Assembly (NCBI RefSeq): GCF_000015725.1
Contig: NC_008825.1
Coordinates: 1,736,001-1,800,000, forward strand
Direction: 5' to 3'
DNA from: Methylibium petroleiphilum PM1
Lineage (GTDB): Bacteria > Pseudomonadota > Gammaproteobacteria > Burkholderiales > Burkholderiaceae_C
DNA: 64,000 nt
A model generated the notes under the pieces. The model was not told where the DNA came from. It was given only the letters and a program-made list of their open reading frames with translations, and did not search any database. Positions 54,370 to 62,641 of this stretch are shown in pieces (the stretch's first letter is position 1; the number at the start of each line of letters is the position of its first letter). The position numbers and the translations under genes are program-made.

Positions 54370-54535
54370 CCCCCCACGCGCCCCCGTCAACCAGTGAGGG
54401 GGACTTGTGGGGGGATCTTCAAGCGGTGGGCCGGGAAACCGGCTCACTGCTTCGGCTGCGAACAACCCCACCCATCCCCAACCCCTTCCCGTGAGGAAAG
54501 GGGCCATGCCCACCCCCCGCCCGCCCGTGGGCGGG
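54370..54535. other. Cluster of four hairpins upstream of ssb (candidate structured RNA, oriT or ssDNA origin)
   Basis: Hairpin 1: CCCCCCAC (54370-54377) pairs with GTGGGGGG (54407-54414), enclosing CCCCC/GGGGG (54381-54385, 54398-54402). Hairpin 2: GCCGG-GAAA-CCGGC (54430-54443), a GNRA tetraloop. Hairpin 3: CCCCTTCCC with GGAAAGGGG (54482-54490, 54495-54503), one mismatch, GTGA loop. Hairpin 4: CCCGCC-CGTG-GGCGGG (54520-54535 region). Such density in 166 bases is unusual. The purpose is unknown; it sits between mer cargo and ssb. Confidence 0.5.
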
Positions 54536-54602
54536 AGCGAGGAAGTCCGAGCGAGAGGATCAGTTTTCAGGGAACCCGGACCGGGACCCGGCTGGTTACT
54601 CT

Positions 54603-54615
54603 CGATCGGAGATCG
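54603..54615 (+). promoter_or_regulatory. Small hairpin holding the ssb Shine-Dalgarno
   Basis: CGATC (54603-54607), loop GGA, GATCG (54611-54615). The Shine-Dalgarno GGAG lies in loop and stem, two bases before ATG 54618. It might tune translation of ssb. Confidence 0.4.
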
Positions 54616-54617
54616 TC

Positions 54618-55082
54618 ATGGCGAACGTTTCTGTCATCCAGCGTCACGCGCACCTGGCCGGGGCCGTCAAGCTCGAATTCGTCAACGGCCGCGAAGGCAA
54701 GATCGCCAAGGCCGTGCTGACCGCGATCAGCAACACGCGGCGCGGTTCGGGTGAAGCCCGCGAGGAGGAATCCACCGCGATCCAGTGGACGCTGTGGGGC
54801 AAGCAGGCCGAGAACGCGGCCGAGTACCTGGGCAAGGGCTCGCACGTCAACATCGTCGGCCGGCTGCGCAACAACAACTACGAGAAGGACGGCGAGACCG
54901 TCTACGGCATGGCGTTCACGGCCGAGGAGATCGACTATCTCGACAGCCGCGCCGAGAGCGAAGCCCGCCGCAACGGCGGACCCGGTGCCGAAGGCGGCAC
55001 CACCAGCGCCGAGCGCCCCAGCGCCCCGGCTGCGAGCCGCAAGCCCCGCAGCGCGCGCCAGCCGGCGCACGCCGACGCCTGA
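54618..55082 (+). CDS. Single-stranded DNA-binding-like protein
   Basis: This 154-aa protein has an OB fold related to mobile-element SSBs: VSVIQRHAHLAGAVKLEFVN, ESTAIQWTLWGKQAENAAEY, and GSHVNIVGRLRNNNYEKDGE. The C-terminus (PRKPRSAR-type basic tail ending PAHADA) lacks the acidic DDDIPF tip by which normal SSB recruits partner proteins. It likely covers single strands during element transfer or replication. It is followed by a DUF932 gene 86 bases on, an arrangement seen in ICEs and broad-host plasmids. Confidence 0.85.
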   Translation: MANVSVIQRHAHLAGAVKLEFVNGREGKIAKAVLTAISNTRRGSGEAREEESTAIQWTLWGKQAENAAEYLGKGSHVNIVGRLRNNNYEKDGETVYGMAFTAEEIDYLDSRAESEARRNGGPGAEGGTTSAERPSAPAASRKPRSARQPAHADA

Positions 55083-55168
55083 ACCCTCATAGGGTAGGCG
55101 TGAAGCTGGTCCACAAACAACCGAGCCGCGCCCGCCCTTCGAACACTCAACGATCGAAGGAAACCATC

Positions 55169-56032
55169 ATGTACTCGACCCCGACCCTAGCGACCCGCTT
55201 TGCCCGCAACACCCGCGTGATGCGCGGTGACCAGCCCCTGAGCGAAGACCAGATGCGCGCCGCGGCGCCGTCCATCTTCGCCGAGGGCAAGCACGCGAGC
55301 CGCTCCGAGCGCTACACCTACATCCCCACCATCGATGTCCTGCGCGGCCTGCGCAAGGAGGGCTTCGAGCCCTTCATGGTCGCCCAGGGTGCCAGCCGCG
55401 TCGAGGGCAAGGCGGAGTTCACCAAGCACATGATCCGCATGCGCCACGCCGGACAGGTGCAGACCCGGCCCGAGGCGAACGAGATCATCCTGATCAACAG
55501 CCACGACGGCGCCAGTTCTTACCAGATGCTGGCCGGCATGTTCCGCTTCGTCTGCTGCAACGGCCTGGTGGTGGGCGAGGTGGTGGACGACATCCGCATC
55601 CCGCACAAGGGCAACATCCAGGGCGAGGTGATCGAAGGCGCGTTCCGCGTGCTCGACGAGTTCGAGGCGGTGAACGAGCACACCGAGGCGATGAAGGCGC
55701 TGCAGCTCCAGCCGCCGGAGGAGATCGCCTTCGCGACCGCCGCTCTGGCGCTGCGCTTCGGTGAGCGCGGCGTGGAAGAGACTGGCGGACACAAGCCCGC
55801 GCCGGTCACTGCCGAGCAGCTGATCGAGGCGCGCCGGCCCGAGGACATCGGTCACAGCCTTTGGACGACTTTCCAGCGCGTGCAGGAGAACGTGATCCGC
55901 GGTGGCCAGCCCGGCCGCAGCGCCCAGGGGCGCCGGCTGCAGACGCGCCCGGTGGGCAGCATCGATCGCGGGGTGAGCCTCAACCGTGCGCTCTGGATGC
56001 TGGCCGAGGAGATGCGCAAGTTGAAGGGCTGA
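55169..56032 (+). CDS. DUF932 plasmid/ICE-associated protein
   Basis: This 287-aa protein starts at ATG 55169 with GAAGGAAACC. Conserved blocks are FEPFMVAQGASRVEGKAEF, MIRMRHAGQ, NSHDGASSYQMLAGMFRFVC, CNGLVVGEV, and SLWTTFQRVQENVIRGGQPG. DUF932 proteins occur next to ssb on ICEs and plasmids; phage Mu-type relatives exist. The biochemical role is unknown, perhaps DNA protection or recombination. It has no signal or membrane segment. Confidence 0.88.
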   Translation: MYSTPTLATRFARNTRVMRGDQPLSEDQMRAAAPSIFAEGKHASRSERYTYIPTIDVLRGLRKEGFEPFMVAQGASRVEGKAEFTKHMIRMRHAGQVQTRPEANEIILINSHDGASSYQMLAGMFRFVCCNGLVVGEVVDDIRIPHKGNIQGEVIEGAFRVLDEFEAVNEHTEAMKALQLQPPEEIAFATAALALRFGERGVEETGGHKPAPVTAEQLIEARRPEDIGHSLWTTFQRVQENVIRGGQPGRSAQGRRLQTRPVGSIDRGVSLNRALWMLAEEMRKLKG

Positions 56033-56137
56033 CCGCAGGCAGAGCGCGCCAGATTCGGCCTCGAATCTGGCGCGCTCGCAGTGCTGGACCGGCCCGACCA
56101 TCGGGCTGGTCTTCCCACTCCATCCGACGAGGCGCCG

Positions 56138-56491
56138 ATGAGTCCCGATGCGATCGAAGCCGCGCTCACGGAATTCGACACGCGGTCGCGCCAGGCGACC
56201 CAGGCAGGAGCGCAGGCGTTCGCGCGGCTGCTCAAGCTGGCCGAGGAGCGAGACTCCGGCCAGATCCCACGTATCGCGCGGTTCCTGGCCGCGACGTACA
56301 ACGGCCGGGCCTTCAAGTTCGACCTGTTCGAGCTGCGCGCGGTCGACATCGCGATCAGCGACGACATACTGTGCTGCCTCGATGCGCTGCGCTGGGGCCG
56401 GGCCGACCTGCACACGCTCATCCCCGACGGTGACGCCCGCGTGCGCGCCGTCATCGAGAGCTGGGGCCTGCGCTGGCCGGACGGATCTTGA
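56138..56491 (+). CDS. Backbone protein of unknown function after DUF932
   Basis: This 117-aa protein starts at ATG 56138 with GAGG upstream. It looks globular and helical: AIEAALTEFDTRSRQATQAG, IARFLAATYNGRAFKFDLFE, LRAVDIAISDDILCCLDALR, and LIPDGDARVRAVIESWGLRW. I do not recognise a named domain, though similar short proteins accompany DUF932 on plasmids and ICEs. It may have a role in element maintenance; that is inference only. Confidence 0.7.
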   Translation: MSPDAIEAALTEFDTRSRQATQAGAQAFARLLKLAEERDSGQIPRIARFLAATYNGRAFKFDLFELRAVDIAISDDILCCLDALRWGRADLHTLIPDGDARVRAVIESWGLRWPDGS

Positions 56492-56674
56492 TTGCGAGGC
56501 GGAAGATCGCCCCAGCATTGACCGCTACGCGCGCAGCGCCGCGAGACGAGCCGTACGGCCGCTCGCCGGCCTCCACTGCGTGTCGGCCGGCTCGCGTGGC
56601 CCGGCGGCACCCCGTCGAGGGGTGCACGCCAGGCAGCCTGCAGCCTGCGCTGCGTCGACGCTGCTGCCCGCACC

Positions 56675-56703
56675 TGGCGATGGACGGACAGTCCGAGTAG
56701 AAT
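56675..56703 (+). promoter_or_regulatory. Candidate toxin-antitoxin promoter with palindromic operator
   Basis: TAGAAT (56698-56703) is a good -10, with a poor -35 (TGGCGA, 56675-56680) 17 bases upstream. The 11-bp palindrome CGGACAGTCCG (56685-56695) fills the spacer, where an antitoxin would block polymerase. The antitoxin starts 32 bases after the -10. Confidence 0.4.
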
Positions 56704-56735
56704 GCATCGCAACTGCAACGCACTGCCTGCCCGCC

Positions 56736-57020
56736 ATGAAATCCGCCACCCTGCCGTCGCTGCGCGTCGAGCCCGAACTGCGCGAAGCCGCCGAGAGCGT
56801 GCTCCAGGAAGGCGAGACGCTGTCGGGCTTCATCGAGGCATCGGTGCGGGAGACGATCCAGCGACGCCGCGTCCGTGCCGAGTTCATCGCGCGTGGCCTG
56901 GCCTCGCGCGAGGAGGCCAAGCGCACGGGTGTGTACATCGACGCCGACGTGGTTCACGCCGAGCTGGCCAAGAAGCTGGCCCAGGCCCGAACGAGACTGC
57001 AGAAGAAGGCCCGTGCGTGA
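56736..57020 (+). CDS. Antitoxin (YlcI/YnfO-like ribbon-helix-helix type)
   Basis: This 94-aa protein starts at ATG 56736. It has an RHH-like N-terminus (LPSLRVEPELREAAESVLQE; GETLSGFIEASVRETIQRRR) and a C-terminal toxin-neutralising part (SREEAKRTGVYIDADVVHAE). The overlap with the toxin (GTGA) is typical for type II pairs. It is not similar to the ParD at 51919, so the two modules should not cross-talk. Confidence 0.85.
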   Translation: MKSATLPSLRVEPELREAAESVLQEGETLSGFIEASVRETIQRRRVRAEFIARGLASREEAKRTGVYIDADVVHAELAKKLAQARTRLQKKARA

Positions 57021-57328
57021 GCTTTGCCGTCCGGTACAGCGCGTCGGCCCGGGATGACCTGACGCGGCTCTACGAGTACCTGCTCGATCGCGCTACGACG
57101 GTCGAGGACCTCGATCTCGCCGAGCGGGCGCTGGGTGCGGTCACCGACGCGGTCGAGAGCCTGAAGCGCTCGCCGTTCATCTACCGCAAGGCCGACGACG
57201 ACCCTTTCCTGCGCGAACTGCTCATCCCCTTTGGAAGCAGCGGCTACGTGGCGCTCTTCGAGATCGAGGATGCTGCGACGGTGACGGTCCTGGCCGTGCG
57301 TCACCAGCTCGAGGACGACTATCACTGA
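57017..57328 (+). CDS. RelE/ParE-family toxin
   Basis: This 103-aa protein is read from GTG 57017, overlapping the antitoxin stop. RelE/ParE fold blocks are VRYSASARDDLTRLYEYLLD, LKRSPFIYRKADDDPFLREL, IPFGSSGYVALFEIEDAATV, and VLAVRHQLEDDYH at the end. It probably stabilises the element through post-segregational killing, but could also act as an abortive-infection unit. The target (gyrase or mRNA) cannot be told. Confidence 0.88.
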   Translation: MSFAVRYSASARDDLTRLYEYLLDRATTVEDLDLAERALGAVTDAVESLKRSPFIYRKADDDPFLRELLIPFGSSGYVALFEIEDAATVTVLAVRHQLEDDYH

Positions 57329-57376
57329 GCGCGGCGCGCGCGCCTGCATCTGCGCGCGCTGAACTCCAGCAATGCT

Positions 57377-57832
57377 TCAACGCGCCCACATCCAGGCCGC
57401 TATCGCCCAACTCAGCGCCGATGCCAGGAGCGCCGCGGCGGCGTGAGTCAGCCAACTGTCAAAGCGCGCGAGGCGCCGCTGTTCCTGACATGACCCGGCG
57501 AGGCGCTGCAGGAAAGGCTGCAACTCGTCTCGGAACAAGGTTGTCGCGGCACTCTGCATTGCTCGCACCTGCGCCTCACCCGCGCTTCGCGCCAGCTCGT
57601 CGGTGCGCTGCGCAATGTGCCGGATCGCCACGCCCTTGGCGTTTTCGGTAATGGCCGTCATCCGTGCCTCGAATGACGTCAGTTGATCCGAGAGGGTCGC
57701 GCTGGCCTGCATGAGCGCTTCCCGGCTCGCGTCCACGGCTGGAACGACGGTCTCCAGCCTTTCCGCCACCTGGGCGATCTCCCCAAGCGCTTCGGCCACG
57801 AGCGCCTCGCGCGCGGTGGTGAGGTCGTTCAC
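57377..57832 (-). CDS. Coiled-coil protein with C-terminal membrane anchor in the Stb operon
   Basis: This 151-aa protein is a long helical, Ala/Glu-rich coiled coil (REALVAEALGEIAQVAERLE; SATLSDQLTSFEARMTAITE) with a single C-terminal membrane helix (AAAALLASALSWAIAAWMW). No domain is recognised. It overlaps the StbB-like gene by 4 bases and is last in a three-gene unit with StbC and StbB. A tail-anchored protein next to a P-loop partition-like ATPase suggests that DNA or the ATPase is tethered to the membrane; this is inference. Confidence 0.75.
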   Translation of the reverse strand: MNDLTTAREALVAEALGEIAQVAERLETVVPAVDASREALMQASATLSDQLTSFEARMTAITENAKGVAIRHIAQRTDELARSAGEAQVRAMQSAATTLFRDELQPFLQRLAGSCQEQRRLARFDSWLTHAAAALLASALSWAIAAWMWAR

Positions 57833-58572
57833 GCTTCCGCGCTCGTCTCGGTTGGCGAGGCACCTGCCGAAAGCGCGTGGAGGTCCAGTGCGCCGAAGCA
57901 GGCATCGAGCTCCAGCACGACGCCGGACGCCAGTCGGCGGGTGGCGAGTTTCTGGGCCAGGGCCAGCTTCTCGGTGGCGTCCTTGGCCTTGGCAATCAGC
58001 GACTTGTAGTCCGTGGTGTCGCGCGCCAGGGTTCCAAGGTCCGACTTGATCCCCCGGATCCGACCGTAGATCTCATTCGCGCCCAGGCTGCATGCCGTGT
58101 TGGGAACGGCGATCGGGTGCTGGGCGAGGTAGGCCAGCAACAGGTAGAAGGTCTGCTCGACGGGCCGGCCAGGCTCTGTCATGTTGAACAGGATCTTCAG
58201 TCGCGACGGCGGGACGCCCAGGCGCGACAGATCGATCAACGTCGCGATGGTGTCCTGCTGCTGCTTCAGGGGCGGCACCGTCGGTACGACAAAGCAGTCA
58301 AAGTCCTCGTGGCTGCCGCGGTAGCTCTGCATCAGGAACAGCAGCTGATCGACGTTGCTGGCGCCAATGTCGACGATGGCGCTGTTCACCGTCTGCAGGT
58401 ACTCCTGCAACTCGGCGAACTGCCCACCGCGCAGAGCCGTCGTCTTGCCCTCATCCGCGTTCACGCTCTCCACGCTGATGAGTTCGGCACCTTGGATGCG
58501 AGGCAACAGCAGGTGCCGGGAGACGGTGGTCTTGCCGACGTTGCCCGAAAAGTTGATGACTGCGATCTTCAT
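57829..58572 (-). CDS. stbB: StbB-like P-loop plasmid stability protein
   Basis: This 247-aa protein begins MKIAVINFSGNVGKTTVSRH, with a Walker A loop SGNVGKTT that differs from the ParA form KGGxGKT. Further ATPase blocks are AIVDIGASNVDQLL and FDCFVVPTVPPLKQQQDTIA. StbB of R388-type plasmids is an ATPase affecting conjugation and stability. It overlaps its neighbours by 4 bases on both sides, so the three genes are tightly coupled. No parB or parS is visible nearby. Confidence 0.82.
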   Translation of the reverse strand: MKIAVINFSGNVGKTTVSRHLLLPRIQGAELISVESVNADEGKTTALRGGQFAELQEYLQTVNSAIVDIGASNVDQLLFLMQSYRGSHEDFDCFVVPTVPPLKQQQDTIATLIDLSRLGVPPSRLKILFNMTEPGRPVEQTFYLLLAYLAQHPIAVPNTACSLGANEIYGRIRGIKSDLGTLARDTTDYKSLIAKAKDATEKLALAQKLATRRLASGVVLELDACFGALDLHALSAGASPTETSAEA

Positions 58573-58997
58573 GGGTCTTCCTTTGCACGGAGGAGGGGGT
58601 TGGTGATCTGACTGCGAAGGAAGGCCTCGGCCTGGTCCTTCCCGCTGGCCTCCTCGGCCAGGCCAGCCGAGCCGGTCGCTTCTGCAGGAGGCAGCGCATG
58701 GGCCGCTGTCAATGGCCGTGACTCCCGCTGAATTCCTCGCACGGAAGCCCCTGTCGCGACGGGAGCGGCGTGCCGAATCGCTTCTCGCCTGACGGTGCTG
58801 ATGCTTACTTGCACACCGGCGCCGGCCAGAGCTCGGCGTATGGCGTCCAGGCTGTACCCCTGTGCGCGAAGCTGGGCGATCTCCGCCTCGAACCTGCGCG
58901 CCTTGCGCGTGACGCGTCCAGGAGGCTCTTTCGGCAAGAGCTTCATCTCGCAGTTCTCGTTCGGACCCGGTGCGCCTCGTTGCCGCTCGCTGTTCAT
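58569..58997 (-). CDS. stbC: StbC-like small regulatory/mobilisation protein
   Basis: This 142-aa protein has basic N-terminal and middle segments (LLPKEPPGRVTRKARRFEAE) leading to a helix-turn-helix-like motif (LRAQGYSLDAIRRALAGAGV; QVSISTVRREAIRHA). It is of the size and pattern of StbC proteins of plasmids, which are found with StbB. It may bind DNA near the element origin. It is first in the stbC-stbB-coiled-coil operon and lies 146 bases after the end of hamB. Confidence 0.75.
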   Translation of the reverse strand: MNSERQRGAPGPNENCEMKLLPKEPPGRVTRKARRFEAEIAQLRAQGYSLDAIRRALAGAGVQVSISTVRREAIRHAAPVATGASVRGIQRESRPLTAAHALPPAEATGSAGLAEEASGKDQAEAFLRSQITNPLLRAKEDP

Positions 58998-59143
58998 GGC
59001 TGTGCGGTGCGTGTTCGGTCGCTGTTCACACCTGGTGCGCTTCGGAGCCTATCGCGCACGATCTCGAATGTGCCGAGTCTGCCCGGGCGCAGCTACCCGT
59101 ATCGCTTGTTCATGTAGCGCCGACCAGGCCAGGCCGGCACCGG

Positions 59144-62100
59144 TCAGTCGCGGTTCACCTTGCCAGGGCCGATGTGCTCCAACGTGAACTTGCCGGTGTC
59201 GCCCGTAGCTTCGGCGACGATCAGGCCCTGCGCACTTGGCGTCCAGCCGATCGCTCCGACTTCCCGGAAGTCAGCCGTGAAGACGCTGCGCTCCTTCCCG
59301 GGGCCGCCGCCCAGCCGCAGAGCCGTCCCGGGCGGCATTGGTGCACCGCGCCACGTGATCCCGCTCGTGTACTCGGTAGCAGCCCAAGGCTGGGTCGCCT
59401 GCGCGCCGCCCGGTCCGTTGAAGTCAACCCACAGTGGGTTCGATTCCGGCGTTGGCCAGTTCGGCGCCGCGGACAAGGCCCCTACCTCGTCTGATGCGAG
59501 CCAGCCCATGAGACCGCTCATCGAGTCAAAGGTCGCGCCCGTCTCCGCGACGGCGCGAATTGCCCCGAGGCGCGAACCGAAACCCGCCTGGATCAGCGTC
59601 GCGGCGGCGATCGACAGCGTGCCGGTCTCCAGTGCTGCGACCGCGTGCGCCCGCGGGTAATCCGACAGCTTGATCTCGTCCGAAAAAAGGTCCTCGTGTG
59701 CCTCAGCACGGACCCGTACCGCCTCCATAGCCCAGGGAAGGTTGTAGACGAACGCCTGCTCGATGAACTGAATCTCGTCGTCGCTGTCCTCGGACAATGC
59801 GTCGGCCACGGGCTGACCGAGAAGCCATCGCCTGAGCAAAGATTCCCACCCGTCGATCAGCTTGTCCGGCTTGAACGGCGCGATGTCGAAGGCGATCTCG
59901 GCAAACGCCACGATGGCCTCGACCGCCTCATTGTGCTGGCCGAGGTCGATGCTGACGTTCGCCGTCAGCAGCAGTTGCTCGAGTTCTGGCGCGTGCTTGT
60001 CGAGGGCCTTGCCCGCGGCCAGCCCCACACCCGCTAGAAAGTATCCCCGCCGTTGCGTGGGCGTACTGTTGCGCCAGACGTATCGCGCGCGAGCGTGCAG
60101 TCCCTTTGGCAGCGCTTGGCGTATCCCCTCTTTGTGGCGGGCGAGGCGCCGCTGGAACAGAGAGGCTACGAGGATCTCATCCAGCTTGGTTTCGACTTCG
60201 GCATCAAGCACGATGGTGTCGCCCAGCAGGCTGAAGATCGCGGTGTCCAGGCTTGCCAGATGCTGGTCCCACCGGTGCCGCGCTTCGGTTGCTTCCTCGG
60301 TCGTCTCGGACGGGAGCACCGGGAATTCCCAGGCAGCCTGCCCGGCGACGTACTCGAGAAGGGCTCCGACGTCGCGGGTGCCCAGCTTGTTGGCCATCCG
60401 ACTGAGTAACGTAAAGATCAGACGCAACAGGCCGCTCTCCATCTCCCGGCCGCTGTGGTTCGCAACCAAGTCCTGCCAGTCGTTGCGCCGCTGCCGATGG
60501 TTGTCGAACATCGGATACACCACGAGGCCTTCGACGTCGATGTAGGCGCGCCCAGCCCGGCCGACGACATTGCGGAACTCCGCTACGTCGAGGAGGTCGC
60601 GGCCGCGTCTGACGCCGCGGAAGACCAGGGAGGTCGCGGCAAGGTTGAGTCCCTGGGCCAGCGTCGGCGAGGAGACCGTCACGCGCAGCACCCCCTCGCG
60701 CAGCAAGCGCTCGACCTCCTTGCGGTACGGCGTGGGTAGGGCGCCGTGGTGCACGGCAACCCCGAGCTTCAGGCAGGCGAGGATGTCATGATCGGGTCCG
60801 AACCACTCGGTACCGACAGCTAGCGCCCTCGTCAGCGCGGACGGCGCTTGCTCCAGTACCGAGTCGATGTGGCCGCGCTTGTGCATCTCGATAATGGTCG
60901 CTGCCAACGGCAGCACCGAGCGGCGCATCGGGCAGAAGACAAGGACGGTCTGGCCCTCTTCCACCAGGCGCCAGGCCGTCGCGATGCACAGCTGCGCCTG
61001 ATCGGCCGGGAACAGCTTCCTGGCGCGGCCACGCGTTGGCTTCTTCGCGACCACGAATCTCGGGATGAAAGGCTTCTCGTCGCCGACGTTGACGTTGAGC
61101 TGTGCGTGCTGACCCTTCCAATCCACCTCGCCGAAGCGCAGCCGGGTCGGACGCCAATCGTCCTTGATCAGCCCGTCGGGGCGATCACGTGTCAGCCAGC
61201 CCGCGAAGTCCTCCAACTGGTCCCCATCGGGAAGAATCGCAGACAGGCACACGATGCGCCGCTGTGCAGCATCGGGCCGACGCAGCAGGCGCTGGATCTG
61301 GGCCTCGTAGCGGACCTCACGTTCGCCCAGGCCGATCATGTGACCTTCGTCGAGCACGATAAGGCCGACGTCATCCAGCAACGTCGGATCACTACGCAGC
61401 GCGAAGTCGAGCTTTTCGGGCGTGGCGACAACGATGTCTGTCGAACGCAGCGCGTCGATGTCGGCGCCACTGGCGCCGATGCTGCCGTACAGGCTCGAGA
61501 CAGACTTGCCTACTGGCGCGAAGGTGCGCCGCAGCCCGACCTCAGTCTGCGCTGACAGCGCGCGCAACGGCGTGACGAAGACGACGCGCCGGCCTCGCGC
61601 CAGGCTGGCCAGGATGCACAGCTCCGCGATGCGCGTTTTGCCTGCGCTCGTCGGGAGCGACAGCACGAGGTTCACCTCGGCATCGAGGACTCGACGTGCT
61701 GCCTGCAATTGGGATGGCCACAGCTCGATCTCGGACCGGCCTCTGCGGTAGAGCGAAGCGATGAAGATCTTTCGCAGTCGCACCCAGTCGCCGACGTCGG
61801 CCCCGGGCGGTCCACCGAGCGGTAGCACCTGATGGAAGCTTGTCTCCCATAGGCCGCCCAGGAGGTGGATCGCCAGGCGGTGGCACCACCAAGCGGCGAC
61901 GAGGTCGAGGTCTGCGGCGACGTCGAGGCCGCGTTGTATTCGTTCGCGTGCCGACTGCAGCAAGGTCTCATCGCCGCGCTCCAGCCCGAGCATTGCAACC
62001 GCGAGCGCAGCCATGAAGTTGTCTTCAACTGCAATGAGCACGGCGTCAACTCGGTCGTCCGAAGTCTCTTCATCGTCAGCACCGGCGCTGGTCACCTTGG

Positions 62101-62641
62101 CGTCGCGTTGGCTTAGGCCAGCAACAAGTGCATCGTCGCTGCCTCGGTCCGCAGCGAACCAATCGGCGAGATCTCGGGCAAGGCCGTCCAAGTCGCGGAG
62201 CATGAGTTTCGCCAGCCCTGTCTCCATCGTCGACAGGTTCGCCTCGCCGAGTCCTTTGTAGAGGAGCGAGTAGGCCCGAGCCGAGAAGCGGCCCAAGTGG
62301 TAGGCGGCGGCAGCGACGAGCCGATGAAAGCCTCGTTCAGCGCCGGCCGGTCCGCGTGCGACGACAGCTTCGAGTGCCTCGGCGGCAATCTCAAAGGCCT
62401 TGCGCGCCGTTGCGGCATCGCCACCCAGGTCGGTGTAGCGAAGCCCGTGCAGCAGGAGCGAGTAACCGTAGGACAGCAGCTCGTCCGACAACTCCGCGCC
62501 GAAGTTCGGAGATTCCTCTGGCAGAACGCCTTCGCGCCAGATCATGCCGCGCGCCTGGCCGCGGGCGAGCAGGCGCGCACGGTAGCCGGGCACCACGGCT
62601 GCTTCGATGTTTATCCGGAGTTCGTCGAGCGTCGCAGCCAT
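59144..62641 (-). CDS. hamB: HamB, DEAD/DEAH helicase of the Hachiman anti-phage system
   Basis: This 1165-aa protein is a superfamily 2 helicase. An N-terminal domain of about 310 residues (all-helical; DDEETSDDRVDAVLIAVEDN) precedes motif I LSLPTSAGKTRIAEL (about residue 330), motif II VLDEGHMIGLGE (about 430), SAILPDGDQ, LAQGLNLAATSLVFRG and motif VI VGRAGRAYID (about 694). A large C-terminal region follows. It overlaps the hamA stop by one base (TAATG). In Hachiman systems HamB scans DNA and holds the HamA nuclease inactive until damaged or foreign DNA ends are met. Length is within the family range. Confidence 0.9.
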   Translation of the reverse strand: MAATLDELRINIEAAVVPGYRARLLARGQARGMIWREGVLPEESPNFGAELSDELLSYGYSLLLHGLRYTDLGGDAATARKAFEIAAEALEAVVARGPAGAERGFHRLVAAAAYHLGRFSARAYSLLYKGLGEANLSTMETGLAKLMLRDLDGLARDLADWFAADRGSDDALVAGLSQRDAKVTSAGADDEETSDDRVDAVLIAVEDNFMAALAVAMLGLERGDETLLQSARERIQRGLDVAADLDLVAAWWCHRLAIHLLGGLWETSFHQVLPLGGPPGADVGDWVRLRKIFIASLYRRGRSEIELWPSQLQAARRVLDAEVNLVLSLPTSAGKTRIAELCILASLARGRRVVFVTPLRALSAQTEVGLRRTFAPVGKSVSSLYGSIGASGADIDALRSTDIVVATPEKLDFALRSDPTLLDDVGLIVLDEGHMIGLGEREVRYEAQIQRLLRRPDAAQRRIVCLSAILPDGDQLEDFAGWLTRDRPDGLIKDDWRPTRLRFGEVDWKGQHAQLNVNVGDEKPFIPRFVVAKKPTRGRARKLFPADQAQLCIATAWRLVEEGQTVLVFCPMRRSVLPLAATIIEMHKRGHIDSVLEQAPSALTRALAVGTEWFGPDHDILACLKLGVAVHHGALPTPYRKEVERLLREGVLRVTVSSPTLAQGLNLAATSLVFRGVRRGRDLLDVAEFRNVVGRAGRAYIDVEGLVVYPMFDNHRQRRNDWQDLVANHSGREMESGLLRLIFTLLSRMANKLGTRDVGALLEYVAGQAAWEFPVLPSETTEEATEARHRWDQHLASLDTAIFSLLGDTIVLDAEVETKLDEILVASLFQRRLARHKEGIRQALPKGLHARARYVWRNSTPTQRRGYFLAGVGLAAGKALDKHAPELEQLLLTANVSIDLGQHNEAVEAIVAFAEIAFDIAPFKPDKLIDGWESLLRRWLLGQPVADALSEDSDDEIQFIEQAFVYNLPWAMEAVRVRAEAHEDLFSDEIKLSDYPRAHAVAALETGTLSIAAATLIQAGFGSRLGAIRAVAETGATFDSMSGLMGWLASDEVGALSAAPNWPTPESNPLWVDFNGPGGAQATQPWAATEYTSGITWRGAPMPPGTALRLGGGPGKERSVFTADFREVGAIGWTPSAQGLIVAEATGDTGKFTLEHIGPGKVNRD

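Noticed and set aside
53651-54513. Short open frames as merA remnant or hypothetical proteins
   Set aside because: Translations are Arg/Pro/Ala-rich without any MerA motif such as the redox CVNVGC; no start signals.
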